Source: an uncultured Christensenella sp. (GTDB taxonomy: Bacteria; Bacillota; Clostridia; Christensenellales; Pumilibacteraceae). From it: a stretch of 64,000 bases of DNA. The translations under genes were made by a program, and so were the position numbers. The stretch lies in assembly GCA_910577995.1 (NCBI GenBank), contig CAJTND010000005.1, forward strand, positions 5,475-69,474, written 5' to 3'. The notes below the pieces were generated by a model. That model made no database searches, was not told the DNA's origin, and was given only the letters and a program-made list of their open reading frames with translations. Below are positions 28,772-36,765 of this stretch, one piece after another (positions within the stretch are counted from its first letter, which is position 1; every line of letters starts with the position of its first letter).

Positions 28772-30034
28772 ATGCAAAAATTCATTGTAGACGGCGGCAT
28801 GCCGTTAAAAGGAGAATTGAGCGTGCAATCGGCGAAGAACGCCGCATTGCCGATCATCGCCGCGTGCATTCTCACCGAAGATGCCGTGACGATAGAAAAC
28901 TGTCCCAAATTAAAGGACATCGACGCGATGCTCGACATCATGCGGCATCTCGGGTGTTTTGCCGAGCAGAAAGGCGACGTACTGACGGTTTGCTGTCGCG
29001 ACGTCGCGCTAAACGTCATAAATTCCGATCTGACGGGCAAACTGCGTTCGTCGATATTCATACTCGGTTCGATATTATCGCGTTGCAGACGCGCATACAT
29101 AAGTCATCCGGGCGGCTGTGAGATAGGGCTCAGACCGATAGACTTACATATTGCGGGGCTCAAAGCGCTCAACGTAAAGATAGACGACGATTACGGCGTC
29201 ATCTGCTGCGACGGCTCGGACATGAAGAGCGGGATAATAAATCTCGACTTCGCGTCCGTCGGCGCGACGGAAAATCTTATGATGGCGGGCGCGCTGTTGG
29301 ACGGCGAGACTGTTATCGTCAACGCCGCGCGCGAGCCGGAGATAATCGATCTTGCACGGTTCATCAACGCGATGGGCGGGCGCGTGTACGGCGCGGGCGA
29401 GAGCGTGATACGCATAATCGGAGTAAAGAAGCTCCACGGCTGTATATACAAGCCGATGCCCGACAGGATATGCGCGGGAACGTATCTTGCCGCGGTAGCC
29501 GCCGCTGGCGGAAGCGTGACCGTGCGGAACGTCGTGCCCGAGCATATCTTCGGCATGACCGAGCGGCTGAAAAAGATAGGCGCTAAACTGAATGTCCGAC
29601 ACGACAGCGTGAGGATTACGGTAAACGAGCGTCCGAGACCGTTACATAAGCTCGAAACAAATGTCTATCCCGCGTTCCCGACGGATATGCAGCCGCAGTT
29701 CAGCGCGATGCTGACGCGCGCGACGGGAAGCTCGATAGTGGTAGAAAACCTGTTTGAAAACCGTTTCGGCTATACAGCCGAGCTTGCAAAGATGGGTGCG
29801 CTTATCACCGTAAAGGATAGAGTCGCCGTGATACGCGGCGTGCCAAAGCTGTCGGGCGCGGTACTGCGCGCGTCCGATCTGCGCGGCGGCGCGGCGCTCG
29901 TCGTGGCGGCGGTAGCGGCGGAGGGCAGGTCGGTCATTTACGGCACGGAGCACATCGACAGGGGCTACGAGTACATAGAGCGCGCGTTCGAGAGCATAGG
30001 CGCGTCCGTGCGGCGCGTCGACGACAGCGATTAG
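28772..30034 (+). CDS. murA: UDP-N-acetylglucosamine 1-carboxyvinyltransferase MurA
   Basis: MurA transfers enolpyruvate from PEP to UDP-GlcNAc, the first committed step of peptidoglycan synthesis. The protein opens with GGMPLKGELSVQSAKNAALP, including the conserved K/N pair (KN), and has the active-site loop HPGGCEIGLRPIDLH. Its Cys (residue 116) is the fosfomycin-sensitive nucleophile that corresponds to Cys115 of E. coli. FPTDMQPQFSAMLTRATG, ENLFENRF and the C-terminal DLRGGAALVVAAVAAEG with DRGYE are typical of EPT enzymes. At 420 residues it is full length. The ATG has an AGGTGG site 5 nt upstream. A TATACT element at 28746 may be its -10 box, but the -35 is weak. Confidence 0.95.
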   Translation: MQKFIVDGGMPLKGELSVQSAKNAALPIIAACILTEDAVTIENCPKLKDIDAMLDIMRHLGCFAEQKGDVLTVCCRDVALNVINSDLTGKLRSSIFILGSILSRCRRAYISHPGGCEIGLRPIDLHIAGLKALNVKIDDDYGVICCDGSDMKSGIINLDFASVGATENLMMAGALLDGETVIVNAAREPEIIDLARFINAMGGRVYGAGESVIRIIGVKKLHGCIYKPMPDRICAGTYLAAVAAAGGSVTVRNVVPEHIFGMTERLKKIGAKLNVRHDSVRITVNERPRPLHKLETNVYPAFPTDMQPQFSAMLTRATGSSIVVENLFENRFGYTAELAKMGALITVKDRVAVIRGVPKLSGAVLRASDLRGGAALVVAAVAAEGRSVIYGTEHIDRGYEYIERAFESIGASVRRVDDSD

Positions 30035-30080
30035 TCGGCTACGCGCGAAAAGCGCGGTCGCCGTTCATACATAAAAACTA

Positions 30081-30109
30081 TTGACTTTTTACGCGCGCTT
30101 TGATATAAT
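30081..30109 (+). promoter_or_regulatory. Promoter of divIB, leaderless
   Basis: TTGACT, 17 nt, TATAAT, then 6 nt to the ATG. No ribosome-binding site fits between. Confidence 0.85.
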
Positions 30110-30115
30110 CAAAAC

Positions 30116-30934
30116 ATGCGCAACAAGAAACTGATAGTATTATTATCGATAGTCGCGTCGCTCGTGCTGATCATTGTCGTGTGCGGCGCTACTTTTCTTG
30201 TTCGTCATATCGAGGCGTACAGCTACTATCAAAGCTCGCCCGTCGAGTACGACCGAAAAGTCATCGATGCGTCGGGCATCAAGCGCAACAGCTCGATGTT
30301 CTTTATTGACGAGGTCGGCGTCAAAAAGCGCATAGAAAAAGAGTTCTACAATGTCGGCGTGATAAATATCGAGCGCAAGTTCCCCGACAGGGTATCTATA
30401 AATTACGTCGTTTACGGCAATTCGTTCCAATATCTGACTTCCGACGGGTACGTGCAGTGCTATTCGTCGGGCAGGATCGGCTCTACGTCGTCCGCGCCGA
30501 TAGGCGGGTTCTTTATCGTCAAACCGCGCGACAGCGTGTCAAAGACCCTCGGCGAGTATTTTCAGGATAAAAACGGCTACGACCGTCGGCTCGTTGAGCA
30601 GTTTATTTCGTATCTTCGCAATACCGCGCTCGACGACAGACAGATAGCCGAGCGTATCAACTTTATAGATCTCAGCCGTGACGGGTATTGCTATATCCGC
30701 ACGCGCGCGGGCTGTTCCATAGAGATAAAAGGCGTAGGCGATGAGTTCCCGTTGCTGCTCGACGATGCGTGGAGCGCCTTTGTCGACCCGTCGTCCGATC
30801 ACGTCATAAGCAAAGCGTCGGGCACTATACGCGCGGAGCGTGTGCTAATCGATCCCGATGCGCCCAAGAACAGGGTGACTTATTCCGCCGAAAAAGGCGA
30901 CGGATACTATCAAGAGAACTATATCAAAAAATAA
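30116..30934 (+). CDS. divIB: Cell division protein DivIB/FtsQ
   Basis: DivIB/FtsQ is a bitopic divisome protein that holds the FtsL-DivIC complex at the septum. The 272-residue protein has a short basic cytoplasmic N terminus, one membrane span (residues about 6-28, LIVLLSIVASLVLIIVVCGA), and an external POTRA-like region. In that region, IDASGIKRNSSMFFID, EFYNVGVINIERKFPDRVSI and a following VYGN fit the family pattern (G...G.N......I...P....v.v.r..P....i.v.Er). The assignment rests on this pattern plus the position between murA and ftsA-ftsZ. The transcript appears to start at the ATG itself. Confidence 0.85.
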   Translation: MRNKKLIVLLSIVASLVLIIVVCGATFLVRHIEAYSYYQSSPVEYDRKVIDASGIKRNSSMFFIDEVGVKKRIEKEFYNVGVINIERKFPDRVSINYVVYGNSFQYLTSDGYVQCYSSGRIGSTSSAPIGGFFIVKPRDSVSKTLGEYFQDKNGYDRRLVEQFISYLRNTALDDRQIAERINFIDLSRDGYCYIRTRAGCSIEIKGVGDEFPLLLDDAWSAFVDPSSDHVISKASGTIRAERVLIDPDAPKNRVTYSAEKGDGYYQENYIKK

Positions 30935-31017
30935 TATTATCGGCATAGTCGGAAATCGCGCGGCGGCGGGCGCTGTCGCGCATTAACCGATTATTTTTGC
31001 TATTTGACGGTATTAAC

Positions 31018-31046
31018 TTGACAAGACGGGCGATAAAGGCTATAAT
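31018..31046 (+). promoter_or_regulatory. Promoter of ftsA-ftsZ
   Basis: TTGACA, 17 nt, TATAAT: perfect hexamers. The predicted leader is about 30 nt and contains a small CTGCT/AGCAG hairpin. Confidence 0.88.
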
Positions 31047-31081
31047 TATTACTGCTGATCGCAAGCAGCTGTAGGTGTGTT

Positions 31082-32281
31082 TTGAAGGAAAGCTACGCAA
31101 TTTTAGATCTCGGCACGAGCAAGATCACGGTCATGATCGGCAGCCGCGGCGCAAATAACTCAATCTGTATCGACGGTATCGGTATTTGCGACTATGCGGG
31201 TTTTACCGACGGCGAGTGGCTCCCCCCCGACAAGCTCGGGGCGGCGGTGGAGCAAGCCGTCGCTACGGCGGAGAGCAGTGCGCGGCTCAAAATAAACAAG
31301 CTCTATATCGGCGTGCCCGGCGACTTTTTGCTTTGCAAAGTCAATGACGTAATGATGTCGCTCGGCAAAAAGCGGCGCGTGCTCGATCGCGACGTCGATG
31401 CGCTCCACAGCCAAGGCAACGAATACTTCGACGATCCCGAGTGGAGCGTCGTCAATATCCAACCGATATATTACGTGCTCGACGACGAGCGCAAGCTCAT
31501 CGCGCCCGTAGGACTTACGTCGACCAGGCTCGGCGGGAGCATATCGTATATACTCGCAAGAAAAAGCTTTATCTCGCTTATCGATGCCGCCGTAGCGGGC
31601 GCGGGCATAGCGGAAACGGAATACGTTTCGTCGCCGCTCGCGGAGGTGCTGTTCCTTTTCGACGACTACAAGCGCGATAACTGCGTGATGCTCGCCGATA
31701 TAGGCGCGCTCGGCACTACGCTCGCGATAGCGCGCGGCGACGGGATATGCCGACAATACTACTTTTCCTGGGGCGGCGACCGCATAACCGCGGCGCTGTG
31801 CGAGGCGCTCGACATCGAGCCCGAGGTCGCGTCGGCGCTCAAACGCAAGGTCGTTCTTACGCTTTCGCCCGATTACATCCCGCCGCGCGACGACCCCGGC
31901 GGCATCATACAGACCGAGTACACGGTGGTAGTCGATAACGAGCCGATAGAGTTCGACGTAGCGGAGGTCAATGCCGCTGTCAAGGCGGAGATACAGACGC
32001 TCGGACGGTATATAGAAAAAGCGTTCAAGCTTTGCGACTACGATTATCCCGACTTTACCGCGCTGTCGGTGACGGGCGGAGGGCTTGATATACGCGGCGC
32101 ATGCGGTTATCTGTCCGACTGCATAGGACGCGACGTCGAGCTGTTAAAGCCGCGGCTGCCGCTGTTGGACAAGCCTCGGCTGTCCTCGGCGCTCGGGCTT
32201 ATGGACATGGTTTTATCGAGCGGCTCGCCTTATTCGGGCGTCGCCGGAAAATTCAGACGCTTGTTCGGTAAGCGTCGTTAG
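31082..32281 (+). CDS. ftsA: Cell division protein FtsA
   Basis: FtsA is an actin-fold ATPase that tethers FtsZ filaments to the membrane. The N terminus ESYAILDLGTSKITVMIGSR is the phosphate-1 motif of the FtsA/actin fold. LADIGALGTTLAIARGDGI corresponds to phosphate 2, and FTALSVTGGGLDIRG to the adenosine motif. The short basic C terminus (AGKFRRLFGKRR) fits the amphipathic membrane-targeting helix. At 399 residues it is normal in length. The start is TTG at 31082, preceded by GTAGGTG. ftsZ follows 18 nt downstream from the same promoter. Confidence 0.9.
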   Translation: MKESYAILDLGTSKITVMIGSRGANNSICIDGIGICDYAGFTDGEWLPPDKLGAAVEQAVATAESSARLKINKLYIGVPGDFLLCKVNDVMMSLGKKRRVLDRDVDALHSQGNEYFDDPEWSVVNIQPIYYVLDDERKLIAPVGLTSTRLGGSISYILARKSFISLIDAAVAGAGIAETEYVSSPLAEVLFLFDDYKRDNCVMLADIGALGTTLAIARGDGICRQYYFSWGGDRITAALCEALDIEPEVASALKRKVVLTLSPDYIPPRDDPGGIIQTEYTVVVDNEPIEFDVAEVNAAVKAEIQTLGRYIEKAFKLCDYDYPDFTALSVTGGGLDIRGACGYLSDCIGRDVELLKPRLPLLDKPRLSSALGLMDMVLSSGSPYSGVAGKFRRLFGKRR

Positions 32282-32299
32282 ATCAGCAAGGAGCATATC

Positions 32300-33508
32300 A
32301 TGACTTTGGAAGAGATACGCAACGGAATCGGTGCTTCCGTCAAGGAAGAGAGCACGTCGCCCGTAAAGATCGCCATAATCGGCGTGGGCGGCGGCGGTAG
32401 CAATGCCGTCGATAACATGATCGCGGCGGGAGTAAGGGTCAATACCTTTATGGCTATCAATACGGACAGGCAGGCTCTTCGCGTGTCCAAAGCGCAAAAG
32501 CGCATCCAGATAGGCTCTAACCTGACCAAGGGCTTCGGCGCGGGCGCGGATGCCGAGGTCGGCAGGAAAGCCGCCGAGGAAAGCCGCGACACGCTCAACA
32601 ATCTTATAAAAGATATGGACCTCGTGTTCATAACCGCAGGCATGGGCGGCGGCACGGGCACGGGCGCGGCGCCCGTCATCGCGGAGCTTGCGCACAACCT
32701 CGGCAAACTTACGGTCGCTTTTGTTACGACGCCGTTCGCGTTCGAGGGCGAAGTGCGCATGCGCAACGCTCAGATAGGTATAGCGAATCTCCGCAAGTTC
32801 GTCGATTCGATAATAATAATACCCAACGAGCGGCTCGCGAGCGTCGCTAAGGATATGACCACGCAAAAGGCGTTCGAGTACGCCGACGACGTACTGCGTC
32901 AGGGCGTGCAGGCTACTACCGACCTTATCGCCAATCCCGGCAGGGTAAACGTCGACTTTGCGGATATCTGCACGATACTCCGCGGCGGCGGCGATACCAT
33001 CATGGGCATCGGCTGTGCGAGCGGAACCAACCGCGCGATGGTCGCGGTGCAAAAAGCCGTCAATAACGCCGTCCTCGGCACGTCGATAGAGGGCGCGTCG
33101 CGCGTCATAATCAACGTCGAAGGTCGCGAGATCAAGATGGACGAGGTTTCGCGCGCGGTCGAGGTGGTCCGCGGCGTGTGCGCAAAGGGCGCGAATATAA
33201 TATTCGGTACGGCGATAGTCCCCGAATTGCAGGATTCCATACAGGTGACTATCATCGCGACGGGCTTTAATACAAGACCGGCGGCGCAGTATGCCGAGGA
33301 ACATCCGCAGGCTCAGCCCGCGCCTCAGCCTATCTTTCCGCCGCAACCGACGACGATGCAACAGCCCGCACCGCAACCCGTGCCTCAGCCTCAGCCGCAG
33401 TCGACGGCGACCGTGCAACGCACGCAGAGCGACAACGGCAGGATAAGCCTCGACGATTCCGAGTCGATAAGCTGGTGGCAAAAGCTCAATAAAAAACACC
33501 GCAAATGA
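32300..33508 (+). CDS. ftsZ: Cell division GTPase FtsZ
   Basis: FtsZ is the tubulin-like GTPase that forms the Z ring. The GTPase domain has GVGGGGSNAVDNMI, NTDRQAL, the tubulin signature AGMGGGTGTGAAPVIAELA (about 112-130), TTPFAFEG and NVDFADICTIL with the T7-loop Asp. GGGDTIMGIG and TIIATGF close the folded part. A linker rich in Pro and Gln (residues about 335-375) follows. The C-terminal peptide ends ESISWWQKLNKKHRK and does not resemble the usual conserved DDLDIPxFLR-type tail. At 402 residues it is normal in length, with AAGGAG before the ATG. Confidence 0.97.
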   Translation: MTLEEIRNGIGASVKEESTSPVKIAIIGVGGGGSNAVDNMIAAGVRVNTFMAINTDRQALRVSKAQKRIQIGSNLTKGFGAGADAEVGRKAAEESRDTLNNLIKDMDLVFITAGMGGGTGTGAAPVIAELAHNLGKLTVAFVTTPFAFEGEVRMRNAQIGIANLRKFVDSIIIIPNERLASVAKDMTTQKAFEYADDVLRQGVQATTDLIANPGRVNVDFADICTILRGGGDTIMGIGCASGTNRAMVAVQKAVNNAVLGTSIEGASRVIINVEGREIKMDEVSRAVEVVRGVCAKGANIIFGTAIVPELQDSIQVTIIATGFNTRPAAQYAEEHPQAQPAPQPIFPPQPTTMQQPAPQPVPQPQPQSTATVQRTQSDNGRISLDDSESISWWQKLNKKHRK

Positions 33509-33517
33509 TGATAACGT

Positions 33518-33545
33518 CCCGACTTAACGGTCGGGATATTTTTTT
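33518..33545 (+). terminator. Intrinsic terminator after ftsZ
   Basis: CCCGAC/GTCGGG stem with 6-nt loop, then ATATTTTTTT. Confidence 0.88.
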
Positions 33546-33640
33546 GCTGAAAAAAGCATATCCGCCCGCAGTCGCCTATAAGACAGCCGCTTACACATAT
33601 AGACAAAATGCCGCTTTTCGCCTTAAAAATTGCGGTCGTA

Positions 33641-33684
33641 TTCGACACAAACGGAGCGACAACGGCATGCGCCTGTGCTAAACT
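33641..33684 (+). promoter_or_regulatory. spoIIGA promoter with upstream Spo0A box, leaderless
   Basis: GCGACA, 17 nt, TAAACT, then 6 nt to the ATG. TTCGACA at 33641-33647 is an exact 0A box on the minus strand, 8 bp upstream of the -35 region, and AGCGACA at 33655 is a degenerate second copy. In Bacillus the spoIIG operon is directly activated by phosphorylated Spo0A. Confidence 0.65.
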
Positions 33685-33690
33685 GTCGGC

Positions 33691-34512
33691 ATGTATATTG
33701 AATTCGTTATCGTAGATAACTTCGTACTGACGCTGTTGGCAGGCTCGGCGGCGGCAAGGCTCTGCCATAAGCGCGTCAATATTTGGCGGCTTATCGCGGC
33801 GGCGGCGGTCGGCACGGTAGTAGCGGTGTTTTATCCGTTTTTGCATTCGTCCGCGGCGGAGCTTGCGGTCAAGCTCGCTTTGTGGTGCGTGCTCAGCTCT
33901 ATCATGTTTTTCAAAACGCAGAAATTCGCGGTGTCGAGCGTGCTGTTTCTCGGCTGTACATTCGCCTTCGGCGGCGCGAGCTATGCGCTCGGTCTGATAC
34001 TGTATTCGAGCGCATCGGGCGCGGCTGAGTTTTGCAGGAAGTATCCGCTTTGCCTTACGCTCGGCACGGGCGCGGCGGTGTACATAGGCATGCGCGGCGT
34101 GGCGAAACGGCTTAGGCTAAAACGCGCGCGCGAGCCGTACGACTACGGCGCGGAGGTGGAGATATTCGGCAGAAAGCTCACTTTCGAGGCGTTTCTCGAT
34201 ACGGGCAACTGCGTTTTCGATCCGCGAACGGGCTTGCCCGTGATGATAACCGACGCGGAGCGGTTCACGTCCAAGCTCGACGCGTCGGGCGCGGGCGAGT
34301 TCGTCAAAAACATAGATAAGTTCCGCACGATGACCGTCGAGACTGCGGCGGGCGAAACGCGGATATATATCCTCAAACCCAAGTCGGTAACGGTCTATTC
34401 GGACAGGCACGGTCATAAAATAGATGCAATGGTAGGACTTGTCGGCGGGCGCAGATTCGGCTCGGCGCACGAAATGCTTATCGGTCCTGCGGCGATATCG
34501 GAGGCAGTATGA
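33691..34512 (+). CDS. spoIIGA: Sporulation sigma-E factor-processing protease SpoIIGA
   Basis: SpoIIGA is the membrane aspartic protease that removes the pro-sequence of sigma E at the sporulation septum after a signal from the forespore. The N-terminal about 130 residues have five hydrophobic segments (starting MYIEFVIVDNFVLTLLAG, a typical opening). The soluble C-terminal half has the catalytic aspartate in FLDTGN (Asp170), followed by GLPVMI and the later VGLVGGRRFG block. It has 273 residues, a little shorter than in Bacillus. The stop overlaps the sigE start (ATGA), the conserved spoIIGA-sigE coupling. Confidence 0.92.
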   Translation: MYIEFVIVDNFVLTLLAGSAAARLCHKRVNIWRLIAAAAVGTVVAVFYPFLHSSAAELAVKLALWCVLSSIMFFKTQKFAVSSVLFLGCTFAFGGASYALGLILYSSASGAAEFCRKYPLCLTLGTGAAVYIGMRGVAKRLRLKRAREPYDYGAEVEIFGRKLTFEAFLDTGNCVFDPRTGLPVMITDAERFTSKLDASGAGEFVKNIDKFRTMTVETAAGETRIYILKPKSVTVYSDRHGHKIDAMVGLVGGRRFGSAHEMLIGPAAISEAV

Positions 34513-35225
34513 AACTTATCGATCTTTTGGAAAAAATACGGCGCGCAGTCATAGGCTTCGTTCGCGGCGACAGCGACGCGCTCGAATACATAACGACGGG
34601 CGAGGGCTTGCCGCATCCGCTCGGTGCGGAGGAGGAAGCGGAGGCGCTTAAAAAGCTTAAGACCGACCCGTCGGTCAAGACCCTGCTTATCGAGCACAAC
34701 CTAAGGCTCGTTGTGTATATCGCGCGCAAGTTCGACAATACGGGCGTAGACCTCGAGGATCTTATATCGATAGGCACCGTCGGACTGATAAAGGCTGTCA
34801 ACTCCTTCGATCCCGAAAAGAACATCAAGCTCGCGACGTATGCGTCGCGCTGTATCGAGAACGAGATACTCATGCACTTGCGCCGCGTCGTAAGACTGCG
34901 CGCCGAGATATCGCTCGACGAGCCGCTCAACGTCGACAACGAGGGCAACGAGCTCGTTATGGCGGATATACTCGGCTGCGAGGACGACGTGGGAAAGGAG
35001 CTCGAAATCCAAGCCGAACACCGTCTGCTCGGCGAGGCGCTGTCGCGGCTCAACAAGCGCGAGCGCGTTATCATGCAAATGCGGTTCGGGCTGGGCGGCA
35101 TGCACGAAAAAACGCAGAAGGAGGTCGCGGACATACTCGGCATTTCGCAGTCTTACATTTCGCGTTTGGAAAAAAAGATAATCTTTCGGCTTAAAAAAGA
35201 TATCACAAAGGCGATGCAGGCATAG
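34509..35225 (+). CDS. sigE: RNA polymerase sporulation sigma factor sigma-E precursor
   Basis: Sigma E directs early mother-cell transcription. The 238-residue protein has a pro-region of about 30 residues, then YITTGEGLPHPLGAEEEAEA, which aligns with the processing region of Bacillus pro-sigma E. Region 2 follows (EHNLRLVVYIARKFDNTGVD with LEDLISIGTVGLIKAVNSF), and region 4 contains the helix-turn-helix KEVADILGISQSYISRLEKK. Coupling to spoIIGA fixes the identity. A G+C hairpin without a T-run (35242-35255) lies between it and the convergent sigG. Confidence 0.95.
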   Translation: MKLIDLLEKIRRAVIGFVRGDSDALEYITTGEGLPHPLGAEEEAEALKKLKTDPSVKTLLIEHNLRLVVYIARKFDNTGVDLEDLISIGTVGLIKAVNSFDPEKNIKLATYASRCIENEILMHLRRVVRLRAEISLDEPLNVDNEGNELVMADILGCEDDVGKELEIQAEHRLLGEALSRLNKRERVIMQMRFGLGGMHEKTQKEVADILGISQSYISRLEKKIIFRLKKDITKAMQA

Positions 35226-35265
35226 GGTAATCTTATGTACGCCGCCTTGCGGCGGAATATCGATA

Positions 35266-36033
35266 TCATACTACTTTGTTATGGATGGCGGCGATAGCGG
35301 CTTTTTCCAGGCGGCTGACTTGCGCCTGAGATATGCCTATCTCCTTCGACACTTCCATTTGGGTCTTGCCCTCGTAAAAGCGCATCATCAGTATGCGCTT
35401 TTCTCTTGCGTCGAGCTTGTCGACCGCCTCGTCGATGTCTATGCGGGTGAGCGCGTTGTCGTCGTCCGCGCCGACTATCTGATCCATGACGAGCACGGTA
35501 TCGTCGCCGTCGTGATAGATCGGGTCGTACAGCGAAACGGGGTCGGATATGCCGTCGAGCGCGTACACTACGTCGGATACGGGGATATTGAGCGCGGCGG
35601 CGATGTCCTCGACTTCGGCGGTGTCGCCAGTGTCGTTTTCTATCTGCTGACGCGCTTGGAGCGCATGATACGCCGTGTCGCGAACCGACCGCGAAACGCG
35701 CAGGGCCGAGCAGTCGCGCAAGAACCTGCGTATCTCGCCGATTATCATCGGCACGGCATAGGTCGAGAACCTAAGGTTATACGACACATTGAAGTTTTCC
35801 ATCGCTTTGATGAGCCCGATACAGCCGACCTGAAAAACGTCGTCAACGCTTTGCTTTTTCGACGCGAACCGCCGCGTTACCGACAGCACGAGCCTAAGGT
35901 TTGCCATGATAAATTTTTCGCGCGCGTCCTCGTCGCCGCTCTGCGCTTTTTTGATAAGTTCCATCATTTCCTCGTGCTTGAGCTTAGGCAGGGTGGACGT
36001 ATCGAGTCCGCATATCTCAACGCGTGTATTCAT
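35266..36033 (-). CDS. sigG: RNA polymerase sporulation sigma factor sigma-G
   Basis: Sigma G drives late forespore genes. The N terminus (VEICGLDTSTLPKLKHEEMM) is the characteristic SigG opening. Region 2 has DDVFQVGCIGLIKAMENFNV and FSTYAVPMIIGEIRRFLRD, shared with the sigma F/G/B group. The region 4 helix-turn-helix is MEVSKEIGISQAQVSRLEKA. At 255 residues it is normal in length. A GAGAGGA site precedes the ATG. Unlike Bacillus and most clostridia, where sigG follows sigE in the same direction, it is inverted here and convergent with sigE, so it cannot be read through from the spoIIG promoter. Confidence 0.95.
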   Translation of the reverse strand: MNTRVEICGLDTSTLPKLKHEEMMELIKKAQSGDEDAREKFIMANLRLVLSVTRRFASKKQSVDDVFQVGCIGLIKAMENFNVSYNLRFSTYAVPMIIGEIRRFLRDCSALRVSRSVRDTAYHALQARQQIENDTGDTAEVEDIAAALNIPVSDVVYALDGISDPVSLYDPIYHDGDDTVLVMDQIVGADDDNALTRIDIDEAVDKLDAREKRILMMRFYEGKTQMEVSKEIGISQAQVSRLEKAAIAAIHNKVV

Positions 36034-36219
36034 AGTTAAGTCCTCTCTAAGTGTTTCCCGATTTCGGCATGACGCCGTTACATTATAAGTTTGGCTTTGC
36101 GCTCGGCTGAGTATTCCCGATAACGGACGTTCCGCGCGAGAATAACGGCAAAGCTTGTCGAAACCGCCCGACGCAAAAAATCCGTAACGTTTTTGCCGTA
36201 TGGCTCATATATACCGATT

Positions 36220-36639
36220 ATGGACAACGATTTATCCTATTGCGAGCTTCGCCGCCGCGAGGTCATCAACGGCATCGACGGGCGGCGGCTCGGACATATC
36301 ATCGACATAGTTTTTTCGTCCGAGAGCGGGAAGATACGCGGTATTATCCTGCCTTACGGCAAACGCGGGGTCTTTACGAAATCGCAGGATCTTTTCGTGC
36401 CGTGGCAGTGCGTGCAGAAGATAGGCGAGGACGTTATACTCGTCGAGATAGTCGACTTGCCGTCGGGCGCGCCGACCTGTATCCCGTCGAAAAAGCACGA
36501 CAGCAGACAGTGCGGCGACCGTCCGCCTCACGGACCGCCTCCGCCCCCTCCGCCTCAGCCGCGCGAGGAACGCGACTGCGACGGCAAGTGCGAAAAGTGC
36601 ATGCTGTTCGACTGCTCGCGCCGCTGGGGCACGGCATGA
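36220..36639 (+). CDS. YlmC/YmxH-family PRC-barrel protein with Cys-rich tail
   Basis: The first about 80 residues (CELRRREVINGIDGRRLGHI, IRGIILPYGKRGVF, LFVPWQCVQKIGEDVILV) match the YlmC/YmxH sporulation-associated PRC-barrel family. I start at the ATG at 36220 (139 residues). A TTG 27 nt upstream has no better support. The TATATA box 6 nt before this ATG may be a -10 element. The C terminus is unusual: a run of prolines (HGPPPPPPPQP) followed by CDGKCEKCMLFDC, a four-cysteine cluster that could bind metal. It is divergent from sigG, so a sporulation link is plausible. The biochemical role of the family is not known. Confidence 0.75.
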   Translation: MDNDLSYCELRRREVINGIDGRRLGHIIDIVFSSESGKIRGIILPYGKRGVFTKSQDLFVPWQCVQKIGEDVILVEIVDLPSGAPTCIPSKKHDSRQCGDRPPHGPPPPPPPQPREERDCDGKCEKCMLFDCSRRWGTA

Positions 36640-36677
36640 TAAACTGTTGACCAAAAAATACAAAAAATAACAAATCG

Positions 36678-36702
36678 GCGATATTGACAGTATCGCTTTT
36701 TT
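36678..36702 (+). terminator. Intrinsic terminator overlapping the nrdR promoter
   Basis: GCGATA/TATCGC stem, 7-nt loop, six T. The loop sequence TTGACAG contains the -35 hexamer of the next promoter. Confidence 0.7.
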
Positions 36703-36712
36703 GTGTTATAAT
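36684..36712 (+). promoter_or_regulatory. nrdR promoter
   Basis: TTGACA, 17 nt, TATAAT: perfect hexamers. The -35 box lies in the loop of the preceding terminator. Confidence 0.85.
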
Positions 36713-36765
36713 AATCGGGCGGCATTAAGAAAAAAGCCGCATACTAAGCGAAGGATAAACATATC

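Noticed and set aside
21824..28777. Very long open frames on the minus strand opposite the third giant gene (up to about 900 codons), and similar ones opposite the second
   Set aside because: They run antisense to genes with clear protein structure, lack ribosome-binding sites and recognisable domains, and arise because the codon bias of the sense strand avoids stop codons in one antisense frame.
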